Shown here one piece after another: positions 1-8,693 of a stretch of 64,000 nt of DNA. The notes under the pieces are model-generated. The model was not told where the DNA came from and made no database searches. It was given only the letters and a program-made list of their open reading frames with translations. Each line of letters begins with the position of its first letter. Position 1 is the stretch's first letter. This stretch comes from Planifilum sp021793745 (GTDB lineage: Bacteria > Bacillota > Bacilli > Thermoactinomycetales > DSM-44946): assembly GCA_937983105.1 (NCBI GenBank), contig CALKAM010000004.1, positions 21,397-85,396 of the forward strand, written 5' to 3'. Made by a program: the position numbers and the translations under genes.

Positions 1-99
1 ACGCCGGTAAACCGCACACTGGTTCGGTTGATCCGCCTGCTGGAGGTGCGCTGTTCGCCGGACAGCGGACCCACGGATGGCAGGCTTCCGTCCCGGTGA
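1..99 (+). CDS. panE: Ketopantoate reductase, C-terminal end (partial)
   Basis: Thirty-two codons are open from the first base to a TGA at 97-99. The peptide begins TPVNRTLVRLIRLLE, which resembles the end of 2-dehydropantoate 2-reductases, where a 'TP.N..L..LI..LE' helix closes the C-terminal domain. The enzyme reduces ketopantoate to pantoate with NADPH in coenzyme A synthesis. In Bacillus subtilis panE (ylbQ) lies just before bshC and mraZ, and the same genes follow here, which supports the call. The fragment is short and the last residues are not conserved-looking, so the identification rests on one motif plus gene order. Confidence 0.6.
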   Translation, partial: TPVNRTLVRLIRLLEVRCSPDSGPTDGRLPSR

Positions 100-148
100 G
101 CGCCCCCGAACCGAATCCAGCGGAGAAGGGCGCGGAGGTGATTTAAGG

Positions 149-1489
149 ATGTCAAGGGGGAAGGGGCACGTCGAACCCTTCGTTATCGCCATTTTTTTCA
201 TCGCCTTGGATATCGCCCTGATGGCGCCTCTGCTTGTAACGCTGTCGCAGCATTTCGCGATCACCCATCGCTGGGCCTCATGGGTGATCGCTCTCTACTT
301 GGCGGTGTTTTCCTTTGCTTTGCCCTTTGCGGAAAGCTGGACCCGGCGCATCGATGGCCGACGGCGGTGGGGGATTTCCTTGTCGCTTTTGGCGCTTGGA
401 TCGATTGTGGGGGCGATCGCCCCCGCGTGGATGGTCCTTTTGGCCGGAAGAATGTTGCAGGCGTTGGGAGCAAGCGGGACGGTTCCCCTCCTGGTTCAAG
501 GCCTCCGGCAGTCCAGGAGGCCGATGCTGGTCCGCGCCCTGGGGAGACTGATGCCCGCTTTGTTGATCCTCGTCCCCCTGCTCTCTTCCTTTCTCAACCG
601 GCAATGGGGGTGGCGCGCCGTTTTTGTGGCTTTTCTGCCGCTGATCCTCCTTCTCCTCCTCATCGCCCGGCGGCTTCAATCGATCCGGCCGCCGCGTCCG
701 TCGAAGCTCCAGGGGTTGGAATCGGGGAGCACTTTTTTCTTTCTGGGATCGCTTCTTTTTGCGATGATTGCGGTTACGCGCATGGAAGGGGTCGCCGGAT
801 GGAAGGAGATCCTCCATCCCGAGGTGTTTCCCTTTTGGATTCTTTCCCTCGGATTGGTTGTCCCCCTGGTCATGGTGGAAAAGCGGGTGGAGCATCCGCT
901 GTTTATTCCCGATCCGGCAAATCGGGGTTTCATATTTGTACAGATGACGGCAGCCGTTTCGGGAATGAGCCTGATGGTGCCCGTGATCATCCCGGGATGG
1001 ATTACCCCGATATTCCCGGATTGGCTGGAAATCGGGGGGATCGGCCTGGCGATCGTGGCCTTGGCGGTGGGTCCCTCCCTTCTTCTCGCCAGGTGGATCG
1101 CGGGTCGATGGGGATCCCGAATCGCGCTGTCCGCGGGCTTTATGATGTTATCCCTCTCCTCCTTCATTTTAGGGGTTTCCCGGAATTTCACCCTGGTGTT
1201 CCCCGCCCTGCTGTTGCTGGGTGGGGGGATCGGACTGACCTTGGCAGCGCCATTCCACGATCTGCTGTTCGGCAGATGGCCCCTTCGGCGCATCCGGACG
1301 GGTTTGGTGGTGTTGGACATGTTCCGGGCGGCGGGGGGTGCCCTGGGCCTCCTGCTGATCACCCGGCTGATCGATGAACGGGATTTCCAGGCCGGGGAAG
1401 CGTTGATGATGGTCACCGCCGTTTCCCTTGCGGGATCTTTCCTGGCCCTTCGCTTGCCCGGCTGTCGTCGCAAACGAGAAGGGTGGTGA
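149..1489 (+). CDS. Major facilitator superfamily exporter
   Basis: A 446-residue, strongly hydrophobic protein with about 12-14 membrane helices, probably a proton-coupled drug or metabolite exporter of the cytoplasmic membrane. The loop after helix 2 carries the basic MFS signature region (ESWTRRIDGRRRWG), and helix 4 has GRMLQALGASGTVPLL, like the DHA2 drug-efflux type. The ATG at 149 was chosen over the upstream ATG at 77 because GGAGG lies 10 bases before it and the upstream codons are hydrophilic and overlap panE. It sits between panE and bshC, where B. subtilis has no transporter. The substrate cannot be told from sequence. Confidence 0.85.
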   Translation: MSRGKGHVEPFVIAIFFIALDIALMAPLLVTLSQHFAITHRWASWVIALYLAVFSFALPFAESWTRRIDGRRRWGISLSLLALGSIVGAIAPAWMVLLAGRMLQALGASGTVPLLVQGLRQSRRPMLVRALGRLMPALLILVPLLSSFLNRQWGWRAVFVAFLPLILLLLLIARRLQSIRPPRPSKLQGLESGSTFFFLGSLLFAMIAVTRMEGVAGWKEILHPEVFPFWILSLGLVVPLVMVEKRVEHPLFIPDPANRGFIFVQMTAAVSGMSLMVPVIIPGWITPIFPDWLEIGGIGLAIVALAVGPSLLLARWIAGRWGSRIALSAGFMMLSLSSFILGVSRNFTLVFPALLLLGGGIGLTLAAPFHDLLFGRWPLRRIRTGLVVLDMFRAAGGALGLLLITRLIDERDFQAGEALMMVTAVSLAGSFLALRLPGCRRKREGW

Positions 1490-1518
1490 TTTCCCCCGGT
1501 TGGGGTTCATGCTATACT
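1490..1518 (+). promoter_or_regulatory. Candidate sigma-A promoter for bshC (extended -10)
   Basis: TGCTATACT at 1510-1518 is an extended -10 element. The hexamer 17 bp upstream (TTTCCC, 1490-1495) is a poor -35, as is usual for extended -10 promoters. The site lies 36 bp before the bshC start. Confidence 0.4.
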
Positions 1519-1554
1519 GGGGAGGGGCTTAGGATATAAAGAAGGGGATTTTCC

Positions 1555-3186
1555 ATGAGGATCGAGCACATCCGCTTTGATTCGTCAGGAGGCCTCTCCG
1601 GCGAATATCTGTCTTCCTTTTCGAAGGTGCGTCATCTGTACGGGTGGGACCCCGGAAAGGGGGAGAGTTATCGAGAGCGATACGCCGAATTGTTGTCCCG
1701 TAGGGAATTCGCTTGTTCCCGCTTTCAGCTGGCCGGTGTGCTTCGGGAGTTCCATTCCGGGGAGCTGTATCATCCCGCGGTGGAGCAAAACATCCGCCGG
1801 CTGGAAAATCCCGAAAGCGTGGTGGTGATCGGCGGTCAGCAGGCGGGGTTGCTCACGGGACCGTTATATACAGTGTATAAGGCCATATCGGTGATCCAGC
1901 TGGCTCGGCGGGAAGAAAAGCGTCTGGGCGTTCCCGTCATCCCCGTGTTTTGGATCGCCGGTGAGGACCATGATCTGGATGAAGTGGATCATGTCTATAT
2001 GCCCGATCCGGAGGGACGGTTGACAAAGCACCGGCTTAACCTCTCCACGGAGGGGAGGCGGCTGTCCGCCGGCCATGTTCTCCTGGATCCGAAGTCCGTC
2101 GAGGGGTGGTTGAAGGAACTGGCCCTTCGCTTGCCCGACACGGAATTTAAGGAAGGCATGCTGAAGGAGTTGGCCCGCGGGGCGGCGGAGCCCGTATCCC
2201 TCACCCGGTATTTTGCGAAGCTCCTGCACCGCCTGTTCGGGCGATTCGGACTGGTTCAGATCGACTCGTCCTATCCTCCGCTCCGCAGGATCGAGGGGCC
2301 GTTCTTTGAGCGGCTCGTCGAGGAGAATGCCGCCCTCGATGAGGCGGTGAGGCACCAGATTAAACAGGTGGAGAGCTTGGGCCATCCTTCTCCTTTGGAT
2401 CTTCATCCCGGCTGCGCCCATCTGTTTGTCTACGTGGAGGGACAGCGTCACTTGCTCCTGCGGGATGGGGCCGGTTTTGTCACCCGTGACGGACAGATGC
2501 GCTGGAGCGAGCGGGAGCTATTGAGGATGGCGCGGGAGGAGCCGGAGCGTCTCAGCAACAATGTGGTCACTCGGCCGTTGATGCAGGAATTTTTATTTCC
2601 CACCCTCGCCGCCGTGGTGGGACCTGGGGAAATCGCCTATTGGGGCTGCCTCGGCAAAGCCTTTTCCGAGATGGGGATGGCGATGCCCGTATTGATGCCG
2701 CGGGCAGGGGTCACATTGATCGACCGGACGACGGAGCGGTATCTCCGCCTCCTCGATCTGTCTGTGGAGGATATTTTTGCGGGATTGGATCGGCGCAAAC
2801 GGGCATGGATCGCCGAGAACACGCCCTTGGACATTCAGGCGGTATTTGCGGACGCGGAGCAAAAGGTGGAAGGACTTTATGATTCGCTGATCGAACAGCT
2901 ATCATCGTTGGGGCCGGACATGAGGCGCCTGGGTCACAAAAACCGCCTCAAGGTGATGGAACAAGTGGCCTATCTCAAGCGAAAGGCGGAGCGGATGATC
3001 GAATTGCGGCATGAAACCGCGCTGCGCCGCTTTGATCACATTTCGCTCCGTTGCCTGCCCGGGGGGCGATTGCAGGAGAGGGTGTACAATATCGTACCCT
3101 ATTGGAATGAATACGGAATTGAGTGGGTAGAACGGCTCACCGAGACGCCGCTCTCCTTTTTTGAGCATCAGGCGGTGTTTTTGTAG
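1555..3186 (+). CDS. bshC: Bacillithiol biosynthesis cysteine-adding enzyme
   Basis: BshC adds cysteine to glucosaminyl-malate in the last step of bacillithiol synthesis, the main low-molecular-weight thiol of many Firmicutes. The product is 543 residues, the normal family length (about 540). The N-terminal half has the conserved GGQQAGLLTGP stretch (near residue 95) and FWIAGEDHDLDEVDH (near residue 135). The C-terminal part contains the long basic coiled-coil segment typical of the family and ends in NEYGIEWVERL. The ATG at 1555 follows an AAGGGGAT ribosome binding site. Its place between panE and the mraZ cluster matches B. subtilis yllA. Confidence 0.97.
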   Translation: MRIEHIRFDSSGGLSGEYLSSFSKVRHLYGWDPGKGESYRERYAELLSRREFACSRFQLAGVLREFHSGELYHPAVEQNIRRLENPESVVVIGGQQAGLLTGPLYTVYKAISVIQLARREEKRLGVPVIPVFWIAGEDHDLDEVDHVYMPDPEGRLTKHRLNLSTEGRRLSAGHVLLDPKSVEGWLKELALRLPDTEFKEGMLKELARGAAEPVSLTRYFAKLLHRLFGRFGLVQIDSSYPPLRRIEGPFFERLVEENAALDEAVRHQIKQVESLGHPSPLDLHPGCAHLFVYVEGQRHLLLRDGAGFVTRDGQMRWSERELLRMAREEPERLSNNVVTRPLMQEFLFPTLAAVVGPGEIAYWGCLGKAFSEMGMAMPVLMPRAGVTLIDRTTERYLRLLDLSVEDIFAGLDRRKRAWIAENTPLDIQAVFADAEQKVEGLYDSLIEQLSSLGPDMRRLGHKNRLKVMEQVAYLKRKAERMIELRHETALRRFDHISLRCLPGGRLQERVYNIVPYWNEYGIEWVERLTETPLSFFEHQAVFL

Positions 3187-3191
3187 GGGCT

Positions 3192-3220
3192 TTTCCTTTT
3201 TTGTTGAAATCAGGTATAAT
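3192..3220 (+). promoter_or_regulatory. Candidate sigma-A promoter for ahcY
   Basis: A perfect -10 TATAAT lies at 3215-3220, just after bshC. No good -35 is present (TTTCCT at 17 bp spacing). The 115-bp leader that follows contains a short CCCCG/CGGGG hairpin but no riboswitch that I recognise. Confidence 0.35.
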
Positions 3221-3334
3221 GACAACGTCTGTCGATTTGCCCCGATCCGAACAAGGATAGACCCTTGCCCCGCCCGCAGGATGGCCGGGGTGTTTGAATA
3301 ATGGATTACGATTCAGTAAGCGAGGGGGATATGG

Positions 3335-4591
3335 ATGAGTGCCGAGAAAAGCGTGGTGCGAAACTTGAGTTTGGCTCCCCAGGGTCGGTTGAAGATGGAT
3401 TGGGCCTGGGATCACATGCCGGTGCTGCGACGGATCCGTGAACAATTGGTTCAGGAGCAGCCGCTGAAGGGGAAGCGGGTGGCGATCTCCCTTCACCTGG
3501 AGGCGAAGACCGCTTGCCTGGCGGAACTATTGCGGGATGCGGGGGCGGAGGTGGCGATCACCGGCAGCAACCCGCTTTCCACGCAGGATGATGTGGCTGC
3601 GGCCCTGGTGGAGTCGGGGATCACCGTCTTTGCCAAATACAATCCCACGCCGGAAGAGTACAAGGAACATCTGATTCTCACCCTGGAAACCCGTCCTGAA
3701 CTAATTATCGATGATGGTGGGGATTTGGTCGGCATCCTTCACGGGGAGCGGCCGGATCTGATGGATCAGGTGCTGGGCGGTTGCGAGGAGACGACTACCG
3801 GAATCCTGCGGCTGCGGGCCCTGGAGAAATCCGGCGAATTGCAGTTTCCGATGGTGGCCGTCAACGACGCCTATTCCAAGTTTCTCTTCGACAATCGCTA
3901 CGGCACCGGACAGTCCGTGTGGGACGGCATCAACCGGACGACCAACCTCGTCGTCGCCGGAAAAACGGTGGTCGTCATCGGTTACGGCTGGTGCGGCCGC
4001 GGTGTGGCCATGCGGGCCAAAGGGATGGGCGCCCGGGTCATCGTCACCGAGGTGGATGCGATCAAGGCGACCGAGGCCCACATGGATGGATTTTCCGTGA
4101 TGCCGATGGAGGAAGCGGCCCGTCTGGGCGACTTTTTCATCACGGTCACCGGAAACCGCTCCGTCATCAATGAGCAGCATTTCCCGCTGATGAAGAGCGG
4201 AGCCATCCTGGCCAACGCCGGTCATTTCGACGTGGAGATTGATAAGGTGGCTTTGGAGGAGCTGTCCGTTTCCAAGCGGATGGTGCGCAAACACATCACG
4301 GAATACGAGATGGAGGACGGCAGAAAACTGTACCTGCTCTGCGACGGCCGTCTGGTCAACTTGGTGGCCGGGGACGGACATCCCGCCGAAATCATGGACA
4401 TGACCTTCGCCCTGCAGGCTCTGTGCCTGCTGTACGTCAACGACAATCATGAAAAGATCGGCCGCCGCGTGATCGATGTGCCGTATCACCTGGATGAACA
4501 GGTGGCCAGTTTCATGCTGCAATCCTTGGGAATCCAAATCGATGATTTGACGGAGGAACAGGAAGAGTACCTGGCCAGCTGGAGGGTTTGA
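3335..4591 (+). CDS. ahcY: Adenosylhomocysteinase
   Basis: Hydrolyses S-adenosylhomocysteine to adenosine and homocysteine with bound NAD, recycling the product of SAM-dependent methylation. At 418 residues it is the short form lacking the 40-residue insertion. Catalytic residues are visible: His in SLHLEAKTA (near 55), Asp in IDDGGDLV (near 130), Glu in EETTTG (near 152), Lys and Asp in NDAYSKFLFDNRYGTG (near 180). The NAD-binding glycines are in VVVIGYGWCGRGVA. The C terminus ends EEYLASWRV and lacks the Lys/Tyr tail of eukaryotic enzymes, as in the archaeal/Thermotoga type. GAGGGGG precedes the ATG. B. subtilis lacks this gene and uses MtnN plus LuxS instead. Confidence 0.97.
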   Translation: MSAEKSVVRNLSLAPQGRLKMDWAWDHMPVLRRIREQLVQEQPLKGKRVAISLHLEAKTACLAELLRDAGAEVAITGSNPLSTQDDVAAALVESGITVFAKYNPTPEEYKEHLILTLETRPELIIDDGGDLVGILHGERPDLMDQVLGGCEETTTGILRLRALEKSGELQFPMVAVNDAYSKFLFDNRYGTGQSVWDGINRTTNLVVAGKTVVVIGYGWCGRGVAMRAKGMGARVIVTEVDAIKATEAHMDGFSVMPMEEAARLGDFFITVTGNRSVINEQHFPLMKSGAILANAGHFDVEIDKVALEELSVSKRMVRKHITEYEMEDGRKLYLLCDGRLVNLVAGDGHPAEIMDMTFALQALCLLYVNDNHEKIGRRVIDVPYHLDEQVASFMLQSLGIQIDDLTEEQEEYLASWRV

Positions 4592-4682
4592 ACGCTGCCG
4601 CACTTTAACGGCGGCAGCCCGCTCCGCATGAAGAGGTTAAAAATCATGCCGCCTCCCCCTGACCGCGTTGTCGGGTTGTCCT

Positions 4683-4711
4683 GAGTCGCCGAATCGGCGG
4701 CTCTTTTTTTG
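4683..4711 (+). terminator. Rho-independent terminator after ahcY
   Basis: GAGTCGCCG and CGGCGGCTC form a hairpin with an AAT loop, followed by seven T residues. A weaker hairpin without a T run (GCTGCCG...CGGCAGC, 4594-4618) lies directly behind the stop codon. Confidence 0.85.
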
Positions 4712-4824
4712 GTTTTCCCCCGGAAGATCGGTGAAAAGTGCCGGGGTTCAGCGGATGGAAGCGCGCCGCTTCCGGTCTCTGGAAGATGACGTTTTTCATC
4801 GTGCAGGATTTTCTGGTATGCATG

Positions 4825-4870
4825 TGGTATAATTTACAGTGTGGTGGAAAGTGGGGGAAAGTGGGGGGAA
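4825..4870 (+). promoter_or_regulatory. dcw promoter with three MraZ operator boxes
   Basis: TGGTATAAT (4825-4833) is an extended -10 promoter. From 4841 three direct 10-bp repeats follow head to tail: GTGGTGGAAA, GTGGGGGAAA and GTGGGGGGAA (4841-4870). MraZ is known to bind tandem TGGG-type repeats spaced 10 bp apart upstream of its own gene, so this is very probably the autoregulatory operator of the dcw cluster. The boxes lie over or just downstream of the predicted transcription start, which favours repression. Confidence 0.8.
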
Positions 4871-4884
4871 GGGGAGACAGCGGG

Positions 4885-5322
4885 ATGTTCATGGGGGAAT
4901 ATCGGCATTCCCTGGACGATAAAGGACGCTTAATCATTCCCTCCAAATTCAGGGGGGAATTGGGAGCCTCCTTTGTCGTCACCCGCGGTTTGGACCACTG
5001 TCTCTTCGCCTATCCCCGGTCGGAATGGTCTCATCTCGAGGAGAAGCTGAAGTCCCTTCCGTTTACTCGAGCGGACGCCCGTGCCTTCACGCGTTTTTTC
5101 TTTTCCGGAGCGATCGAAGTGGAGCTCGATAAGCAGGGGCGAATTAGCCTCCCCGCACATCTTCGCGAGTTTGCTCAGCTGGAAAAGGATTGTGTCGTGA
5201 TCGGCGTTTCCACCCGTGTCGAGATTTGGAGCAAAGAGAATTGGGAATCCTACTATGCAGAATCCGAACAGTCCTTCAATGAGATCGCGGAAAAGCTGGT
5301 CGACTTCGATGTGGAACTGTAA
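4885..5322 (+). CDS. mraZ: Transcriptional regulator MraZ
   Basis: A 145-residue protein made of two SpoVT/AbrB-like repeats with the family's DxxxR signatures: SLDDKGRLIIPSKFR (near residue 10) and ELDKQGRISLPAHLR (near residue 85). MraZ forms a ring-shaped oligomer that binds tandem repeats upstream of the dcw operon and controls it. The ATG at 4885 gives the usual N terminus MFMGEYRHSLD. The GGGGAG before it overlaps the end of the operator repeats. It is the first gene of the cluster, 12 bp before rsmH. Confidence 0.97.
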   Translation: MFMGEYRHSLDDKGRLIIPSKFRGELGASFVVTRGLDHCLFAYPRSEWSHLEEKLKSLPFTRADARAFTRFFFSGAIEVELDKQGRISLPAHLREFAQLEKDCVVIGVSTRVEIWSKENWESYYAESEQSFNEIAEKLVDFDVEL

Positions 5323-5334
5323 GGGGGAACGCTG

Positions 5335-6267
5335 TTGTTCCGTCATGAGACGGTCTTGAAAGAGGAAGCGGTGGACGGGTTGAACGTCCGTCCGGAGGGG
5401 GTCTATGTGGATTGCACCCTCGGGGGAGGGGGGCACAGTCGACGGATTGCCGATCGCCTGGGACCCGGGGGCTTGTTAATCGGCATCGATCAGGATCCCT
5501 ATGCCCTGGAGGCAGCCCAAAAGAGCCTGGACGGGGCTGGTTGTCGGATCCGTCTGGTCCGGAGCAACTTCCGCCGCCTGGCAGAAATTTTGGACGAGCT
5601 TCAGATTGATGAGGCGGACGGATTTTTGTTTGATTTGGGGGTCTCTTCTCCCCAGTTGGACCAGGAGGAACGGGGATTTAGCTATCACGGGGATGCGCCC
5701 CTGGACATGCGGATGGATCCTGACGGTGATTTGACCGCCTATGATCTGGTGAACACCTGGCCGGAAAAGGAGATTGCCCGAATTTTGTCGCAATACGGCG
5801 AGGAACGCTTTGCCCGTCGGATTGCCGGCCATATTGTCGAACGGAGAAAACGCACTCCGATTCAAACAACCCGGGAGTTGGCGGATATCATCAAAGAAGC
5901 CATCCCAGCTCCTGCCCGCCGAAGGGGCCCCCACCCGGCCCGGCGCTCCTTTCAGGCGATTCGCATCGCCGTCAATGATGAGCTGGGAGCGTTATCCTCC
6001 GCCCTGGATCAAGCGATCAAGCGGCTTCGTTCGGGTGGACGGATTTGCGTGATTTCCTTCCATTCGCTGGAGGACCGCATCTGTAAGCGGATCTTTCAAG
6101 CAGGGGAACGGGGGTGCATTTGTCCGTCCGATTTTCCCGTTTGCGTTTGCAATCAGCGTCCCATTCTCCGATCGGTGACAAAGAAACCGGTTCTTCCCTC
6201 GCCGCGGGAGGTTGAACAAAATCCGCGGGCCCGATCGGCGAAGTTGCGGATCGCTGAAAAGATATAG
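5335..6267 (+). CDS. rsmH: 16S rRNA (cytosine-1402-N4)-methyltransferase
   Basis: Methylates N4 of C1402 in the ribosomal P site using SAM. The 310-residue product has the SAM-binding motif VDCTLGGGGHSRRIADRL (near residue 25), the LFDLGVSSPQLD motif (near residue 100) and the C-terminal CNQRPILRSVTKKPV segment typical of RsmH/MraW. The start is TTG at 5335, 5-8 bases after GGGGGAA. It gives the conserved beginning MFRHETVLKEEAV, and no ATG fits. Second gene of the dcw cluster; ftsL follows after 11 bp. Confidence 0.97.
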   Translation: MFRHETVLKEEAVDGLNVRPEGVYVDCTLGGGGHSRRIADRLGPGGLLIGIDQDPYALEAAQKSLDGAGCRIRLVRSNFRRLAEILDELQIDEADGFLFDLGVSSPQLDQEERGFSYHGDAPLDMRMDPDGDLTAYDLVNTWPEKEIARILSQYGEERFARRIAGHIVERRKRTPIQTTRELADIIKEAIPAPARRRGPHPARRSFQAIRIAVNDELGALSSALDQAIKRLRSGGRICVISFHSLEDRICKRIFQAGERGCICPSDFPVCVCNQRPILRSVTKKPVLPSPREVEQNPRARSAKLRIAEKI

Positions 6268-6278
6268 GAGGGTCAAAG

Positions 6279-6686
6279 ATGATGGAGAACCGGGGAAGCG
6301 CCGCCAGGGCGGTCGCTTTTGAGGAGACCGCTGTCAAAAAAAAGAAAAGGCGTTTGCTGCAGACGAGGGGATTGCCCGCCAGTGAGAAATTGTTATATTT
6401 GTTCAGCGTGGTGGTATGCGTCACGTTAGCTGCTCTGGTGATTTCCCAATATGCAAAAGTGACGGAACTGAACATGGAAATTCAAAAAGTGGAGGAAGAA
6501 GCGAAGCGGCTTCAGGAGATCAACCGGCAGCTGGAAGCGGAAAAGAACATGCTGAGCAGCGGAGAACGGATTCGCCGGTTTGCGGAGATGAGAGGGATGG
6601 TGCCGGCGGAGAATGTGAAGCCTTTTCCTTCGGCCAACGGCCGGAAAAACCTGAGCGAACAGGCGGACCGGGATAAGCGGGGCTGA
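6279..6686 (+). CDS. ftsL: Cell division protein FtsL
   Basis: A small bitopic membrane protein of 135 residues. It has a basic cytoplasmic N terminus (VKKKKRRLLQTRG), one membrane helix (near residues 39-58) and an outside coiled coil rich in Glu and Lys (EIQKVEEEAKRLQEINRQLE), the standard FtsL layout. FtsL forms the FtsL-DivIC-DivIB complex that helps activate septal peptidoglycan synthesis. AGGAGG lies 8 bases before the ATG. The sequence is poorly conserved in the family, so the call rests on topology and position between rsmH and the PBP gene. Confidence 0.92.
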   Translation: MMENRGSAARAVAFEETAVKKKKRRLLQTRGLPASEKLLYLFSVVVCVTLAALVISQYAKVTELNMEIQKVEEEAKRLQEINRQLEAEKNMLSSGERIRRFAEMRGMVPAENVKPFPSANGRKNLSEQADRDKRG

Positions 6687-6700
6687 AGGGAGTCATCGCG

Positions 6701-8473
6701 ATGGAGGGGAACCGGAAGCACATCAAGATTCGTATCCTGGTGGTCTGCTTTTTGATTCTGGGACTTGTTAGTTCGATCACCCTTCGGCTGTTGTGGATTC
6801 AAACGGTGGATGCCTCTGAGCTTCGCAAGCGAGCGGAAAAGATATGGGAAAAGGAGGAGCTGATCGAGCCGAGCCGGGGTTCGATCACCGACCGAAACGG
6901 CGAGCCCTTGGTTCGGGATATGGTGAAGTACATCATCGCCGCTGATCCGACCCAAGTGGAAGACCCCAAGAAAGCGGCCGAAAAGTTGTCCCCGATTTTG
7001 AACATTCCCAAGGATGATCTGTACCGGAAGCTGAGCAACAAGGGCCTGAGACATGTGAAGTTGATGGGCGGAGGCACCTACAAGGTATCCCGGGACGTAC
7101 AAAAACAGGTTTTGGATTTGAAGCTGGAGGGCATCTATGCCATCCCGACCGTTGGAAGGCAGTATGTGGAGGGTAGCCTCGCGGCCCACGTCCTCGGCTT
7201 TGTCAATCTGGATAACAGCGGAGTCGGGGGAGTCGAGCAGCGTTACAACGATCTGCTGAAGGGCAGGCCCGGGGAGATTCGCTTTAAAAAGGATGCGCGG
7301 GGCATCCGCTTTTCCGACGGTCCGGAGGAATTTCGCCCTCCCCGGCACGGTAAGGACCTGATCCTCACCCTGGATCGGGAGATCCAGTTTCATGTGGAGC
7401 GGGTTCTTGACCAGGCGATGGATCGGTACCAGGCGAAGGGGGCGACGGCGATCGTCGTCGATCCCAGAAATGGTGATGTGTTGGCGATGGCCAACCGCCC
7501 CACCTTCGATCCCGAACAGTACGCCACCACCCTGGAGACGGGTGTGAATGATGTCAACATCGCCATCAGCAACGTGTACGAGCCCGGATCCACCTTTAAG
7601 ATCGTCACCCTGGCTGCGGCGATCGAGGAAGGCATATTCCAGCCGGAACAAACCTTTCAATCGGGATCGATCCAAGTGGGAGGCCGCAAGATCCGGGATT
7701 GGAACGGCGGTCGGGGTTGGGGCGAGATCTCCTACCGGGAAGGGGTTTATCAATCCAGCAACGTCGCCTTTGTGCTGTTGGGACAGAAATTGGGTCAGGA
7801 CCGGCTGATCCGGTATATCGACCGCTTCGGTTTCGGGAGGATTACCGATTCCACCGGCCGGAAAACGGGAATCGATCTACCCGCTGAAGCGAAGGGTTAT
7901 TTTTTTGGCCGCCGGCTTTATGATTCCGAACTGGCCACCACTGCTTTCGGTCAAGGCATTGCGGTGACGCCGATTCAGCAGGTGATGGCCGTCTCCGCCG
8001 TCGCCAACGGCGGGACCCTGTATAAGCCCCGCGTCGTCAAGGCGGTTCGGAACCCGGAGACGGGCAAGTTGACGGAGTACAAACCGGAGAAGCTGAACGA
8101 CAAGGTGGTTTCGTCGGAGACTGCCGCCCAGGTCCGACAAATTTTGACCGGTGTGGTGCAGCAGGGGACCGGCCGGGAGGCGGCGCTCAAGGAATATCAG
8201 GTTGCCGGTAAAACGGGAACGGCGCAAAAGCCGGGGGATCACGGGGGTTACGCCGCCGATCGGCATCTCGTCTCCTTCGTCGGCTTTGCTCCGGCGGATT
8301 CCCCGAGGGTGGTGGTTTATGTCGCGCTGGATGAGCCGTCGGTGGCCAACGGTTCGGTGTCGGGAGGCACCGTCGCCGCTCCGGTCGCTCGCGAAATTTT
8401 GCAGGGAGCTTTGAAGGCGTTGGAGATCAAACCCCTTCCTTCCTCGCTGGAAGAAAAGGTCAACAGGGATTGA
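6701..8473 (+). CDS. pbpB: Class B penicillin-binding protein (PBP2B/FtsI type), no PASTA domain
   Basis: A septal peptidoglycan transpeptidase of 590 residues. One N-terminal membrane helix (near 10-30) is followed by the PBP dimer domain with RGSITDRNGEPLV, then the transpeptidase domain with active-site EPGSTFK (near 290), SSN in YQSSNVAFV (near 353) and GKTGTAQ (near 508). The chain stops right after the transpeptidase domain. B. subtilis PBP2B is about 716 residues and carries C-terminal PASTA domains, which are missing here. By position after ftsL it should be the essential division PBP. A terminator follows, separating it from spoVD. Confidence 0.93.
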   Translation: MEGNRKHIKIRILVVCFLILGLVSSITLRLLWIQTVDASELRKRAEKIWEKEELIEPSRGSITDRNGEPLVRDMVKYIIAADPTQVEDPKKAAEKLSPILNIPKDDLYRKLSNKGLRHVKLMGGGTYKVSRDVQKQVLDLKLEGIYAIPTVGRQYVEGSLAAHVLGFVNLDNSGVGGVEQRYNDLLKGRPGEIRFKKDARGIRFSDGPEEFRPPRHGKDLILTLDREIQFHVERVLDQAMDRYQAKGATAIVVDPRNGDVLAMANRPTFDPEQYATTLETGVNDVNIAISNVYEPGSTFKIVTLAAAIEEGIFQPEQTFQSGSIQVGGRKIRDWNGGRGWGEISYREGVYQSSNVAFVLLGQKLGQDRLIRYIDRFGFGRITDSTGRKTGIDLPAEAKGYFFGRRLYDSELATTAFGQGIAVTPIQQVMAVSAVANGGTLYKPRVVKAVRNPETGKLTEYKPEKLNDKVVSSETAAQVRQILTGVVQQGTGREAALKEYQVAGKTGTAQKPGDHGGYAADRHLVSFVGFAPADSPRVVVYVALDEPSVANGSVSGGTVAAPVAREILQGALKALEIKPLPSSLEEKVNRD

Positions 8474-8489
8474 TCCCAACGAACCTTCG

Positions 8490-8528
8490 AGGGGGTTTCC
8501 TCCGCGGTGCGGGGGAAATCCCTTTTTT
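8490..8528 (+). terminator. Terminator between the two PBP genes
   Basis: GGGTTTCCTCCGC pairs with GCGGGGGAAATCCC around a GGT loop, followed by six T. It would limit read-through from the vegetative mraZ transcript into spoVD. About 160 bp remain before spoVD, enough for a separate sporulation promoter, although I could not identify a convincing sigma-E site. Confidence 0.7.
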
Positions 8529-8693
8529 GTCTGTCCACCGAAGGAATATGACGGAGAAGCTGCGGCAACCGAAGGGAATCCCCCCTGACGGTTTCAGAAG
8601 GGCGGGCCCTTTCGCAGGGAAGCTTGTTCTATCCCTTCCGTGGAACGAATACGGTAGAGATGAGGGGCTCGCAAGCAAAAGGGGGAGAAAAGG

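Noticed and set aside
3221..3334. SAH riboswitch before ahcY
   Set aside because: The leader lacks the conserved SAH-riboswitch core sequences; only a short C/G hairpin is present.
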